Below, in pieces: positions 1 through 6,944 of a stretch of DNA of 11,847 bases. Position 1 is the stretch's first letter. Each line of letters opens with the position of its first letter. The stretch lies in NCBI GenBank assembly GCA_964650885.1, contig CAZYXG010000056.1, positions 1 to 11,847 on the forward strand, in the 5' to 3' direction. The translations under genes and the position numbers were made by a program. Source of the stretch: JAPLFM01 sp964650885. Lineage in GTDB: Bacteria > Bacteroidota > Ignavibacteria > Kapaibacteriales > UBA2268. Below the pieces are notes generated by a model. The model saw only the letters and a list, made by a program, of their open reading frames with translations. It did no database searches and was not told the DNA's origin.

Positions 1-74
1 ATACAGTAAACGACCAATATGGATTAAGAAATTTTAAGAAAAAACAAACAACAAATTTACAAAAAGGTTTCAAA

Positions 75-1346
75 ATGAAAAAACTACTATTTCTCGCTCT
101 TGTAATTTTCAGTGCCAATTCGTTCAATTCTTTCGCCAAAGTTTATATTTGGACAAAAGGTGTAAAAGGTGAGTTCACTCTGCCATTGTTTTCATCTGAC
201 AGCAAAAAAGTTTATGCAAATTCTACAATAGGTACATTTGTATATGAATCTCAAACTGGTATTTCTATTGATTATTATCCTGAAATTAACAAAATGGGAA
301 GTATTATAGCAGAATCAGACGATGGTTCATATATCATCAATAAAAACTTGGAAAAATATGACAATAAAACAAAGGAATTAGTTTGGAAATGTCCTATTCG
401 TGATAGCAAAGATTTCGGATTATTACTTAAGACAACATCTGTAAATGGAAAGTATTTGATTCAAATTTATTACAAACAAGATAGTAGCAAAAGCCCAGAT
501 AATACTAATATTGACATCTATGACTCTGAAACACAAGCAAAAGTTAGAAGTATTTATAATGGTGGAGGCATGAGTGATTATGGATTTGCTATTAGTAATG
601 ATGGAAAAGTCATTTTGCAATGTAGTGCTGAAAAAATCAACAATACATATACATATACATTTTACATTTTCAATGCTTTAAATGGTAAAATTATTTCTAA
701 GTTATATGAAACAAAAGGATTTGACGAAGACAGAATAGGAATGTTTTCTGCAAAAAATAATTATTGTATAATTAGACATGGGACGGCTATAGTAGCAATA
801 GATTTAAACACTTTGCAAATATCAAAGTACTATAGAGGAGGAAATAGAATATGTTCCATTTCCAATGATGAGAAGTATCTTATTCTAGGTGCTGCAAATT
901 CAGGAAGTGGACTTGAAGTATTAGTTTTAGATGGTAGCATGATGAATTTAGAAACGAAAAAATCTATTCCCATAGGTGAAGATTCAACTATGTGGGGTGT
1001 ACCTGAAGATTACGCCTTCATGAGTAATGACAACAAATTCATAATTGTAGGTTGTTTAAGTGCAATACTTTGCTATGACTTTGAAAATATATTGTCTGTT
1101 AAACCAACAAATCAAGAAGAGAGCATTTCAATTAGCCCCAATCCAACAAAAAATATGTTGATAGTTAAAAATCCGAACAACATAATTATCAAAAATTCAA
1201 CAGCTTATAATGTTGCTGGTCAAGCTTTTCTGCTCCAAACAGTGAACAATGAAATAAATGTTTCACAACTAACTAAAGGGACTTACTTCTTGAAATTGAC
1301 TTTAGAAAACAATGTGGTTTTAGACTTTAATTTCATTAAGGAATAA
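75..1346 (+). CDS. Secreted propeller-like protein with T9SS type A sorting domain
   Basis: The 423-residue protein begins with a classical signal peptide (lysines at 2-3, hydrophobic run 4-13, likely cleavage after the Ser-Phe-Ala at 19-21). Residues about 30-340 hold repeated beta-strand segments of the type 'SNDxKxII/YLI' (for example near 172-182, 262-272, 317-327), which suggests a WD40/quinoprotein-like beta-propeller. Residues about 351-423 form a type A T9SS sorting domain: the SPNPTKN motif at 354-360, YNVAGQ at 378-383 and LTKGTYFLKL at 399-408. By family knowledge it crosses the inner membrane by Sec and the outer membrane by T9SS, where the C-terminal domain is removed. The reading frame is open to the window edge upstream, but the ATG at 75 is chosen because the signal peptide starts there and AAAAAGG lies about 8 bases before it. 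Its substrate or partner is not recognisable. Confidence 0.85.
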   Translation: MKKLLFLALVIFSANSFNSFAKVYIWTKGVKGEFTLPLFSSDSKKVYANSTIGTFVYESQTGISIDYYPEINKMGSIIAESDDGSYIINKNLEKYDNKTKELVWKCPIRDSKDFGLLLKTTSVNGKYLIQIYYKQDSSKSPDNTNIDIYDSETQAKVRSIYNGGGMSDYGFAISNDGKVILQCSAEKINNTYTYTFYIFNALNGKIISKLYETKGFDEDRIGMFSAKNNYCIIRHGTAIVAIDLNTLQISKYYRGGNRICSISNDEKYLILGAANSGSGLEVLVLDGSMMNLETKKSIPIGEDSTMWGVPEDYAFMSNDNKFIIVGCLSAILCYDFENILSVKPTNQEESISISPNPTKNMLIVKNPNNIIIKNSTAYNVAGQAFLLQTVNNEINVSQLTKGTYFLKLTLENNVVLDFNFIKE

Positions 1347-1399
1347 AAAAATGATGTTTCGACTAAACATAGCACCCAATAGGTATCACGCTCCTCTTT

Positions 1400-1546
1400 G
1401 CATTGCAAACACTCCCCTTTATAATGGGCAGTGCAAAAACAACACCCCCAGTCAGTAAGCTGACATCTCCCTGAATTGGGCAATGATAGCGTTGTATAGT
1501 TACTCATAACTTTTAATTTTTCACTTCATTTGGCATTGCAAACACT
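1400..1546. repeat. 14-bp direct repeats bracketing a repeat remnant
   Basis: GCATTGCAAACACT occurs exactly at 1400-1413 and again at 1533-1546, 133 bp apart. The two copies bracket the degenerate palindromic element. They could be a duplication left by insertion of the element or the edges of an old tandem unit. Each copy contains the near-palindrome TTGCATTGCAA-like core (first copy) or a one-base variant of it. Confidence 0.6.
1411..1480 (+). repeat. Degenerate copy of the 75-bp palindromic repeat
   Basis: GTCAGTAAGCTGAC at 1451-1464 followed by CATCTCCCTGAATTGGG matches, with scattered changes, the core GTCAGCAAGCTGAC plus CACCTCCCTTTATAGGG of the tandem repeat at 11643-11847. The preceding GGCAGTGCAAAAAC also lines up with GGCAGTTCTAAAAC of that unit. 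ACTCCCCTTTATAATGGG at 1411-1428 looks like the tail of a further unit just before it. The second stem is no longer complementary here, so the copy appears old. Confidence 0.6.
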
Positions 1547-1630
1547 AGCAAAATTGCAATTGGTACAAATTTTGATTGAAATAGTTTTTTTGGTTTTCTG
1601 CAAATAAATTGGCTAATAAAAGACTTTTTC

Positions 1631-1662
1631 TTTGAATTCGCTAATTCAGTTGCTTAAATCTG
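1631..1662 (+). promoter_or_regulatory. Candidate Bacteroidota-type promoter
   Basis: TTTG at 1631-1634 and TAAATCTG at 1655-1662 fit the TTTG / TAnnTTTG pattern with one mismatch and a 20-bp spacer, which is the usual spacing. A start a few bases after 1662 leaves almost no leader before ATG 1675, so translation from the ATG at 1684 is also possible. This is a pattern match only. Confidence 0.4.
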
Positions 1663-1674
1663 CATACTAAGACT

Positions 1675-2166
1675 ATGAAAATTATGAAACAATTGGCTTT
1701 TCTTATTTTATTTACTTGCTCATTTCTGAGCTTGCAATCGCAACATAAAGCAATATTGCTAGGCGGTGGCAATTATCAATTCGAAACTGCTAAGTTTGCT
1801 CCAAATGCAGGATTTATCTATGAATACAAGGATTTGGAACTAACTTCCTTAATTGGATTTGGGCTTTCAAGTTCAGCTATTTTCAGAGACGATATGACAA
1901 TTAATGGTGGTCCTACTTTGTTTGTGCATCCCGATGAGAATTTAATTTTTGGTCTTGCTCCTGGAATTGGTTACGACAATTTTGCAACTCCACGTTTAGT
2001 CAATAACAAAATCAAATCGAATCAACTTTACTTCAATCTCAAAATTCTAGCTGGCTATAACATTCAGATAAATGATATGATTAGCATATTGCCAATGGCT
2101 AACTGGGATATATACAAAAATCAAAGTTCCCTTTCAGTAAAAGTAGGTGTTGGTATTAGTTTCTAA
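1675..2166 (+). CDS. Small probable outer-membrane beta-barrel protein
   Basis: The 163-residue protein has a signal peptide (lysines at 2 and 5, hydrophobic stretch 7-20, likely cleavage near Gln-Ser-Gln at 21-23). The remainder alternates hydrophobic and polar residues with many glycines, for example LIGFGLSSSAIF at about 59-70 and FGLAPGIGYDNF at about 92-103. It ends in VKVGVGISF with a terminal phenylalanine, the usual end of an outer-membrane barrel recognised by the BAM machinery. The size fits an eight-strand barrel. An ATG at 1684 (MKQLAF) would give an equally good signal peptide, so the start is uncertain by three codons. The GH57 gene begins 21 bp downstream and is probably co-transcribed, but no functional link is evident. 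No named family is recognised. Confidence 0.65.
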   Translation: MKIMKQLAFLILFTCSFLSLQSQHKAILLGGGNYQFETAKFAPNAGFIYEYKDLELTSLIGFGLSSSAIFRDDMTINGGPTLFVHPDENLIFGLAPGIGYDNFATPRLVNNKIKSNQLYFNLKILAGYNIQINDMISILPMANWDIYKNQSSLSVKVGVGISF

Positions 2167-2183
2167 AATCTTTCGTATTTTAG
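2163..2183 (+). promoter_or_regulatory. Inverted repeat between beta-barrel gene and GH57 gene
   Basis: CTAAAAT at 2163-2169 and ATTTTAG at 2177-2183 form a perfect 7-bp inverted repeat around a 7-base loop. It covers the stop codon of the upstream gene and ends 4 bp before the GH57 start codon. The stem is AT-rich and has no T-tract, so it is not a typical terminator; an effect on GH57 translation is conceivable but unproven. Confidence 0.3.
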
Positions 2184-2187
2184 CACT

Positions 2188-4173
2188 ATGAAACCTGTTA
2201 AAATTGCTTTTCTTTGGCATCAGCATCAGCCATTCTATCTTGCCGATGGCGAATTTATTCTCCCTTGGGTCAGATTCCACGCAGTGAAAGATTATTTGGA
2301 AATGCTCCTTATTCAAAAGCATTATCCAAAAATCAAGCAAACTTTTAATATTGTGCCTTCACTTTTCAAACAAATAAAACTATATTTGGCAGGCACAAAA
2401 GATAGAGTGCAAGTGCTTAGTACAATTCCAGCAGTTTCTTTAAATTCAATCCAGAAGCAAGAAATATTAAATCAGTTTTTTGTATGCAATTTGCAAAATA
2501 TGATATCTCCCTATCCTCGCTATTTGGAGCTGTACAATAAGTGTAAATCGAATGATAATTTCACAAGTCAAGATTTTCTTGATCTTCAAGTTTGGTATAA
2601 TTTAACTTGGTTTGGAATTGAAATAAGGAATAGAGACAAGCAAATTTCTAATTTGTTCGATAAAATAAATTTTACAGAAAAAGATAAACTTTTCGTTCTG
2701 GCAAAGCATTTAGAAATAATGGCTGAAGTATTGCCAACTTTCAAGTCAATGCTTTTAGATGGCAACATTGATATTTCAGTCACTCCTTATTACCACCCAA
2801 TTCTGCCATTAATAATTGATACTAATGTTTATCACGAATCTAGTCCCGACAGGTATTTGCCATTCAATAGGTTTGCATTTCCACAAGATGCAAAATCGCA
2901 AATGCAGAAATCAATTGAATTCTATATTGATTCATTTGGCAGGAAGCCAAAAGGAGTTTGGTCTAGTGAGGGATCTCTTTCCGAAAAAACAATTGATATG
3001 TTTGCAGAGCTAGGTTTTGACTGGTCTGCTTCCGATGAAAAATTATTATTCAATTCCAAACAAATCAAGGCAGAAGAGAAATTTAGAATATTCAACTTTA
3101 ACAACAAATTAAATCTTTTTTTCAGAGATACCGAGTTAGCCGATAAAATTGGGTTTGATTATTCCAACCGATTGCCATCAGATGCTTGCGACGATTTTAT
3201 AGATTCAATATTAGCAAAAAGAAATCAAATGAGCGATGAAGAGCTCGATTCTTCAGTAGTTTCTATTATTCTTGACGGTGAAAATTGTTGGGAATTTTAT
3301 AAGAATAATGGCAATGACTTTTTGCATTGTCTTTACAAACAAATTAGTGAAAGCGAGCTAATTGAAACAGTTACATTTAGTGAAGCTACTGAAACTAACA
3401 ATAAATTAGAGCTAAATTCTTTAAAAGCTGGCTCTTGGATAAATGCAAATTTAGATATTTGGATTGGACATCAGGAAGATAGATTAGCATGGGATATTTT
3501 GTTTGACGCAAGAACATTATTTGAAGCAAAAAGAAACTCACTTAATAAAACGCTTTGTTCCGAGATATTGGAATTAATATATATTTGCGAAGGTTCTGAC
3601 TGGTTTTGGTGGTTTGGCAATGAATTTAGAGCTCCAAATAGAAAAGACTTTGATATACTGTTTAGAAAAAATATTTCCAAAATATATAAATTACTTGAAG
3701 CCACCCTTCCGAAAGTTCTTTCCAAACCAATTATGTCTGATGAAAACATAAATGCGTTCAATCCTATGACTCATTTTCATTTGCCTATTTTCGATGGGAA
3801 ATCTAATGCTTTATGGAAAGGTGCGGGTAGTTACATTTCTAAATATGAGTTATCTACTATGAATTCGGACAGCTTCCATTTGGATAAAATATATTGGTAT
3901 GTAGGAGATGAAATATATCTAAAAATCATTTTCAATAACTATCTCGATAATATGAAAATAAGTATTTCAAATAATGAAAGAGAATTATTTCGAATTGAAA
4001 ACTTAACCTTTGTATCAAATGTCAATAATGTTAGTTATTTTGTTGATGAATGTATAGAAGTCTCATTGCCACTAAGCTATTTCAATGAACAAAAACAACT
4101 TATCATAAATATTGAACTAGATAATATTTCGCAAAAGTACCCTGTTTACAACGATTTTATTGAGTTGATTTAA
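2188..4173 (+). CDS. Glycoside hydrolase family 57 alpha-glucan hydrolase
   Basis: This 661-residue GH57 enzyme carries the family's conserved regions in order: HQHQP at 11-15; TPYYHPILPL at 199-208; GVWSSEGS at 256-263, where Glu261 is the expected catalytic nucleophile; ILDGENCWEFY at 361-371, where Asp363 is the expected general acid/base; and NLDIWIGHQEDRLAWD at 421-436. The EGSDWFWWFG stretch at 468-477 is typical of the amylopullulanase/alpha-amylase branch. Residues beyond about 560 look beta-rich, like the C-terminal domain of longer members. There is no signal peptide, and HQHQP lies 10 residues from the start as expected, so the start is secure. It should act in the cytoplasm on glycogen, starch-like glucans or maltodextrins. 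Whether it cleaves alpha-1,4, alpha-1,6 or both links, or acts as a transferase, cannot be read from motifs. The 3' end overlaps the convergent recX by 17 bp. Confidence 0.9.
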   Translation: MKPVKIAFLWHQHQPFYLADGEFILPWVRFHAVKDYLEMLLIQKHYPKIKQTFNIVPSLFKQIKLYLAGTKDRVQVLSTIPAVSLNSIQKQEILNQFFVCNLQNMISPYPRYLELYNKCKSNDNFTSQDFLDLQVWYNLTWFGIEIRNRDKQISNLFDKINFTEKDKLFVLAKHLEIMAEVLPTFKSMLLDGNIDISVTPYYHPILPLIIDTNVYHESSPDRYLPFNRFAFPQDAKSQMQKSIEFYIDSFGRKPKGVWSSEGSLSEKTIDMFAELGFDWSASDEKLLFNSKQIKAEEKFRIFNFNNKLNLFFRDTELADKIGFDYSNRLPSDACDDFIDSILAKRNQMSDEELDSSVVSIILDGENCWEFYKNNGNDFLHCLYKQISESELIETVTFSEATETNNKLELNSLKAGSWINANLDIWIGHQEDRLAWDILFDARTLFEAKRNSLNKTLCSEILELIYICEGSDWFWWFGNEFRAPNRKDFDILFRKNISKIYKLLEATLPKVLSKPIMSDENINAFNPMTHFHLPIFDGKSNALWKGAGSYISKYELSTMNSDSFHLDKIYWYVGDEIYLKIIFNNYLDNMKISISNNERELFRIENLTFVSNVNNVSYFVDECIEVSLPLSYFNEQKQLIINIELDNISQKYPVYNDFIELI

Positions 4174-4789
4174 AATTAGTTTCTATTATTTTACTAATAA
4201 TATCCCAAGCAAAGCCCTGCCTTTGTAGGAATTGAATTAATGAATTTTTTTGTTTATCTATTGGTTTTGTTTTCACCATTCTTAGCTTTTTTAAAGTAGC
4301 TTTTTCTGCTAATTCCAGTTGTTGTTCCGAATCCGTAAATTGTGAAACTACGTCTAATATTAAATACTCATTGATACCTTTTGATTTAAGCTCTTGTCTC
4401 AATCTCGCGGCACCACTTGGCTTTTTTTGCAAGTACATTTTAGCAAAATCATAAGCAAAACGGTTATCATCTATTAAATTAAATTCTTTCAAAAAATTAA
4501 TACAAATGTCGATTAATTCCCCGCTAAAACCTTTTTCCTTTAGCCGCTTCTCAATCTGTTTTTCGCTTCGTGGTTTATAGGTCGCATAAGAGTAAGCTAA
4601 TTTCTTTGCATTGATTAAATCTTGTTCGGCTTTCACATTCAAATGTAATTCTTGAGTTAAATCAAATCCTTTTTTTAGCCCATATTTCAGAATAACATCA
4701 ATATCTAACAATAGCCATTCTTCACTATTCTCATAGTTTATAAAGCATTTGCCTTTAATTTTTGCTTTTGTAATTTGTGAAATTATCAT
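4157..4789 (-). CDS. recX: RecX family regulatory protein
   Basis: The 210-residue protein matches RecX, which binds RecA filaments and limits their activity in recombination and the SOS response. After an N-terminal region of about 55 residues come three tandem three-helix repeats: about 56-103 (AKKLAYSYATYKPRSEKQIEK region), 104-150 (LIDDNRFAYDFAKMY, the hallmark segment, then GAARLRQELKSKGI) and 155-205 (LQRQGFAWDIISKII). Length and order are normal for the family. The start ATG overlaps the stop of the upstream methyltransferase as ATGA (4786-4789), so the two are probably translationally coupled. In many bacteria recX lies beside recA; recA is not seen here. The 3' end overlaps the GH57 gene tail to tail by 17 bp. 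Confidence 0.9.
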   Translation of the reverse strand: MIISQITKAKIKGKCFINYENSEEWLLLDIDVILKYGLKKGFDLTQELHLNVKAEQDLINAKKLAYSYATYKPRSEKQIEKRLKEKGFSGELIDICINFLKEFNLIDDNRFAYDFAKMYLQKKPSGAARLRQELKSKGINEYLILDVVSQFTDSEQQLELAEKATLKKLRMVKTKPIDKQKNSLIQFLQRQGFAWDIISKIIETNFKSTQ

Positions 4790-5430
4790 TTTTTCTTAGC
4801 TATAATTACAACAGCATTTGATTTATTACCATTCATAGTTTGCACAATCATTTCTTGTATAGATTTTATTTCGAAATCGCTGAGTAAACCAATCAAGTTT
4901 TGCTTATCTTGATGCCTAAGTATAGCACCATCTTCAGTTTCAAATATTCCATAAGTCTTGTATTTATCTTGGTATTTTGCGTATCTATTTAAATTTCTTT
5001 CATCGCTATTGAGTAAAAAGTCAGTCAAATATAGAATGCCACCTTGCTTTAGTAAACGAGAAATTTCATTGATAGTATTTTTTTGTCCAAGGTCCTCAGT
5101 AATAGCAGTTAGAGTATTCAATAGCAAAATAGTATCACAGCTGTCATTGGCAAGAGTTGTTGCTTGATTTATAAGTTTTTCAAATTGCAATTGTGGGAAT
5201 TTACTTTTAGAAAGCTCAAGCATTTGCTCGGCAATATCTACTCCAATTAAGTTTGAATAGCCACAATCAATAAGCTCTTTAATAGTTCTGCCATACCCAC
5301 AGCCATAATCCAAAATTATTGAGTTCAAATGAATATTCTTAACGAAATATTCCTTATCCAAATTGGAAGTGAATTCCTTTTTGCCAGCAAATTCATTCCA
5401 GTAATTGGTTTGTTTGTTTATAATTTCCAA
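4786..5430 (-). CDS. Class I SAM-dependent methyltransferase
   Basis: The 214-residue protein has the Rossmann-type methyltransferase signature: motif I ILDYGCGYGRT at 39-49 with the glycine-rich SAM loop, Asp65 in LIGVDIA as the acidic residue that holds the SAM ribose, and CDTILLLNTLTAI at 98-110 as motif IV. ILYLTDFL around 136-143 fits the following strand. It resembles methyltransferase domains of the methyltransf_11/25 type; the substrate (small molecule, tRNA or protein) is not evident. The start is TTG at 5430: the in-frame stop TAA lies six codons upstream and no ATG occurs before residue 70, which would already delete motif I. It is the first gene of a two-gene unit with recX. Confidence 0.8.
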   Translation of the reverse strand: MEIINKQTNYWNEFAGKKEFTSNLDKEYFVKNIHLNSIILDYGCGYGRTIKELIDCGYSNLIGVDIAEQMLELSKSKFPQLQFEKLINQATTLANDSCDTILLLNTLTAITEDLGQKNTINEISRLLKQGGILYLTDFLLNSDERNLNRYAKYQDKYKTYGIFETEDGAILRHQDKQNLIGLLSDFEIKSIQEMIVQTMNGNKSNAVVIIAKKK

Positions 5431-5475
5431 AGTAAAGTCAAATTGTTATTTATTTTCTTGCTAAATTTACTGAAA

Positions 5476-5541
5476 ATTTGATTTCAAATATTAACTTAAT
5501 AATGCATTCCATTTGAAAACCACATAATGATTCTTATCATT
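5476..5541. promoter_or_regulatory. Inverted repeats in the divergent promoter region
   Basis: The 188-bp gap between the methyltransferase and the ClpB-like gene holds two inverted repeats: ATTTGA-TT-TCAAAT at 5476-5489 and AATGAT-TCTT-ATCATT at 5526-5541. The second loosely resembles a Fur box (ATAATGAT is shared with the consensus, but the right half diverges). CATTTGAAA is also directly repeated at 5510-5518 and 5538-5546. A shared operator for both divergent units is possible. No CIRCE element, the usual heat-shock operator of clpB genes, is visible. Confidence 0.3.
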
Positions 5542-5565
5542 TGAAAGTAAATAATTAATTCATAG

Positions 5566-5612
5566 TTTGCAATTAGAATCGTCTATTAATTTTGATTAAG
5601 TATATAAAGGAA
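5566..5612 (+). promoter_or_regulatory. Candidate promoter and ribosome binding site of the ClpB-like gene
   Basis: TTTG at 5566-5569 and TAATTTTG at 5587-5594 match the Bacteroidota TTTG / TAnnTTTG pattern exactly, though the 17-bp spacer is slightly short. AAAGGAA at 5606-5612 is a reasonable Shine-Dalgarno site 6 bases before ATG 5619. An in-frame TAA sits directly before that ATG. Together these suggest the short ClpB form is expressed from its own start rather than being a readthrough remnant. Confidence 0.45.
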
Positions 5613-5618
5613 TTGTAA

Positions 5619-6944
5619 ATGACTGAGAGCTCAACAAAATCGAGATTGAAAGAGATAAATAAAGAACTTGCAGATTTGAACGAGAATCGCTCAAAGCTTC
5701 AAGCTCGGTGGTCTATAGAAAAAAGCTATATTCAAGAGCTGCGTGGCTTCAAACAACAAATTGAAGATGCAAAACAGCAAGCTGACAATATGGAAAGAGA
5801 AGGTAATTTGCATAAAGTTGCCGAGATTCGATATGGTACAATCCACGAATTAGAAAAGAAATTACAAGAAACAAACCTGAAATTAATAGAAATTCAAAAG
5901 AATGGCAAACTATTAAATGAAGAAGTAAGTTCAGAAGAAATTGCTGATATTGTTGCCAAATGGACTGGTATTCCAGTTTCAAGAATGCTCGAATCAGAAA
6001 GAATGAAACTACTTAAAATTGAAGAAAGATTACACGAAAGAGTGATTGGGCAAGAAGAAGCAGTAGTTTCAATTGCAAATGCTATTAGACGCTCCAGAGC
6101 AGGACTGCAAGACACAAACAGACCAATTGGCTCATTTATTTTCTTAGGCACTACTGGGGTGGGCAAGACAGAATTAGCGAGAGCATTGGCAGAATATCTT
6201 TTCGACGATGAACACGCAATGGTGCGAATTGATATGAGTGAATATATGGATAAATTCTCCGTAACTCGCTTGATAGGAGCTCCTCCAGGCTATGTAGGCT
6301 ATGAAGAAGGGGGTCAGCTAACAGAAGCAGTTCGCCGCAGACCATATTCGGTAATTTTATTAGATGAGATAGAAAAAGCGAATTCCGATGTTTTCAATGT
6401 TTTACTTCAATTGCTTGACGATGGCAGATTAACAGATGGAAAAGGTCGGACTGTTAATTTCAACAACACCATAATAATAATGACTTCAAACCTTGGCACT
6501 GAGTTAATTCAAGATAAAATTTCTTTGATAACTGAAGAAAATAGAGATGAAGTGCTAAACACATTGAAATTAAAAGTATTAGATGTTTTGAAAACCAGGA
6601 TGCGTCCAGAATTTCTCAATAGAATAGACGAAATTATAATTTTCAAGCCATTAACGGGTAAAGAAATTGAAAAAATTGCCGAAGTACAAATGAAAGGTCT
6701 AATCCAAAAATTGACAGCTTTAGGCATTAAGTTAGAAATTGATATTTCAGCTTATGAATGGTTAGCGAAAGTAGGATTCGACCCACAATTTGGAGCTAGA
6801 CCACTCAAACGTGCTATCCAAAAGAGCATTTCCGATGTGTTAGCTATTAAATTGTTATCTAGCGAATTCGTTTCTGGAGATATTATTCATTTATCTTCTC
6901 CAGATTCAGGTGGTTTCAAATTTACGAAAATAATTAGTGCTTAA
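5619..6944 (+). CDS. Stand-alone C-terminal half of ClpB (partial M-domain plus second AAA+ domain)
   Basis: The 441-residue protein aligns with the last half of ClpB (usually about 860 residues), starting within the first helix of the middle coiled-coil domain. Residues 1-100 are M-domain (RWSIEKSYIQ, EREGNLHKVAEIRYG at 59-73), and WTGIPVSRM at 115-123 opens the second AAA+ domain. ATPase features look complete: Walker A GTTGVGKT at 177-184 (usually GPTGVGKT), pore-loop Tyr225, Walker B VILLDE at 245-250, sensor-1 Asn291, likely arginine finger Arg335 and sensor-2 Arg394. The N-domain and first AAA+ domain are absent, and a stop codon directly precedes the start. EKANSD at 252-257 departs from the usual EKAHPD. 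Full ClpB is a cytoplasmic hexameric disaggregase working with DnaK; this form lacks the first ring and most of the entry machinery. It may be a domesticated short paralogue or a decaying duplicate. The next gene overlaps it by 8 bp. Confidence 0.9.
   Translation: MTESSTKSRLKEINKELADLNENRSKLQARWSIEKSYIQELRGFKQQIEDAKQQADNMEREGNLHKVAEIRYGTIHELEKKLQETNLKLIEIQKNGKLLNEEVSSEEIADIVAKWTGIPVSRMLESERMKLLKIEERLHERVIGQEEAVVSIANAIRRSRAGLQDTNRPIGSFIFLGTTGVGKTELARALAEYLFDDEHAMVRIDMSEYMDKFSVTRLIGAPPGYVGYEEGGQLTEAVRRRPYSVILLDEIEKANSDVFNVLLQLLDDGRLTDGKGRTVNFNNTIIIMTSNLGTELIQDKISLITEENRDEVLNTLKLKVLDVLKTRMRPEFLNRIDEIIIFKPLTGKEIEKIAEVQMKGLIQKLTALGIKLEIDISAYEWLAKVGFDPQFGARPLKRAIQKSISDVLAIKLLSSEFVSGDIIHLSSPDSGGFKFTKIISA

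Larger units (their letters stand above)
1347..1674. other. Gene-free stretch with degenerate repeats
   Basis: This 328-bp interval contains no convincing gene. It holds a degenerate copy of the palindromic repeat found at the right end of the window, a pair of 14-bp direct repeats, and a candidate promoter for the next gene. No strong hairpin with a T-tract follows the stop codon at 1344-1346, so no intrinsic terminator is called for the upstream gene. Confidence 0.6.

Noticed and set aside
2..37. Tail of an upstream gene (short frame ending TAA at 35-37)
   Set aside because: Only 11 codons are visible and another frame is open over the same bases, so nothing supports either.
1283..1507. 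74-residue Cys-rich minus-strand ORF
   Set aside because: It runs antisense into the T9SS protein gene and over the degenerate repeat; its LPNSGRCQLTDWG stretch is the same repeat translation as at the right end. No start signal or protein family supports it.
5526..5541. True Fur box
   Set aside because: Only the left half matches the 19-bp consensus well; the right half diverges, and neither flanking gene is an iron gene. Kept only as an inverted repeat.
5619..6944. Calling the gene full clpB, clpA or a T6SS clpV
   Set aside because: The M-domain and AAA+ sequence match ClpB, but the N-domain and first AAA+ domain are absent, and no other type VI secretion genes are present.
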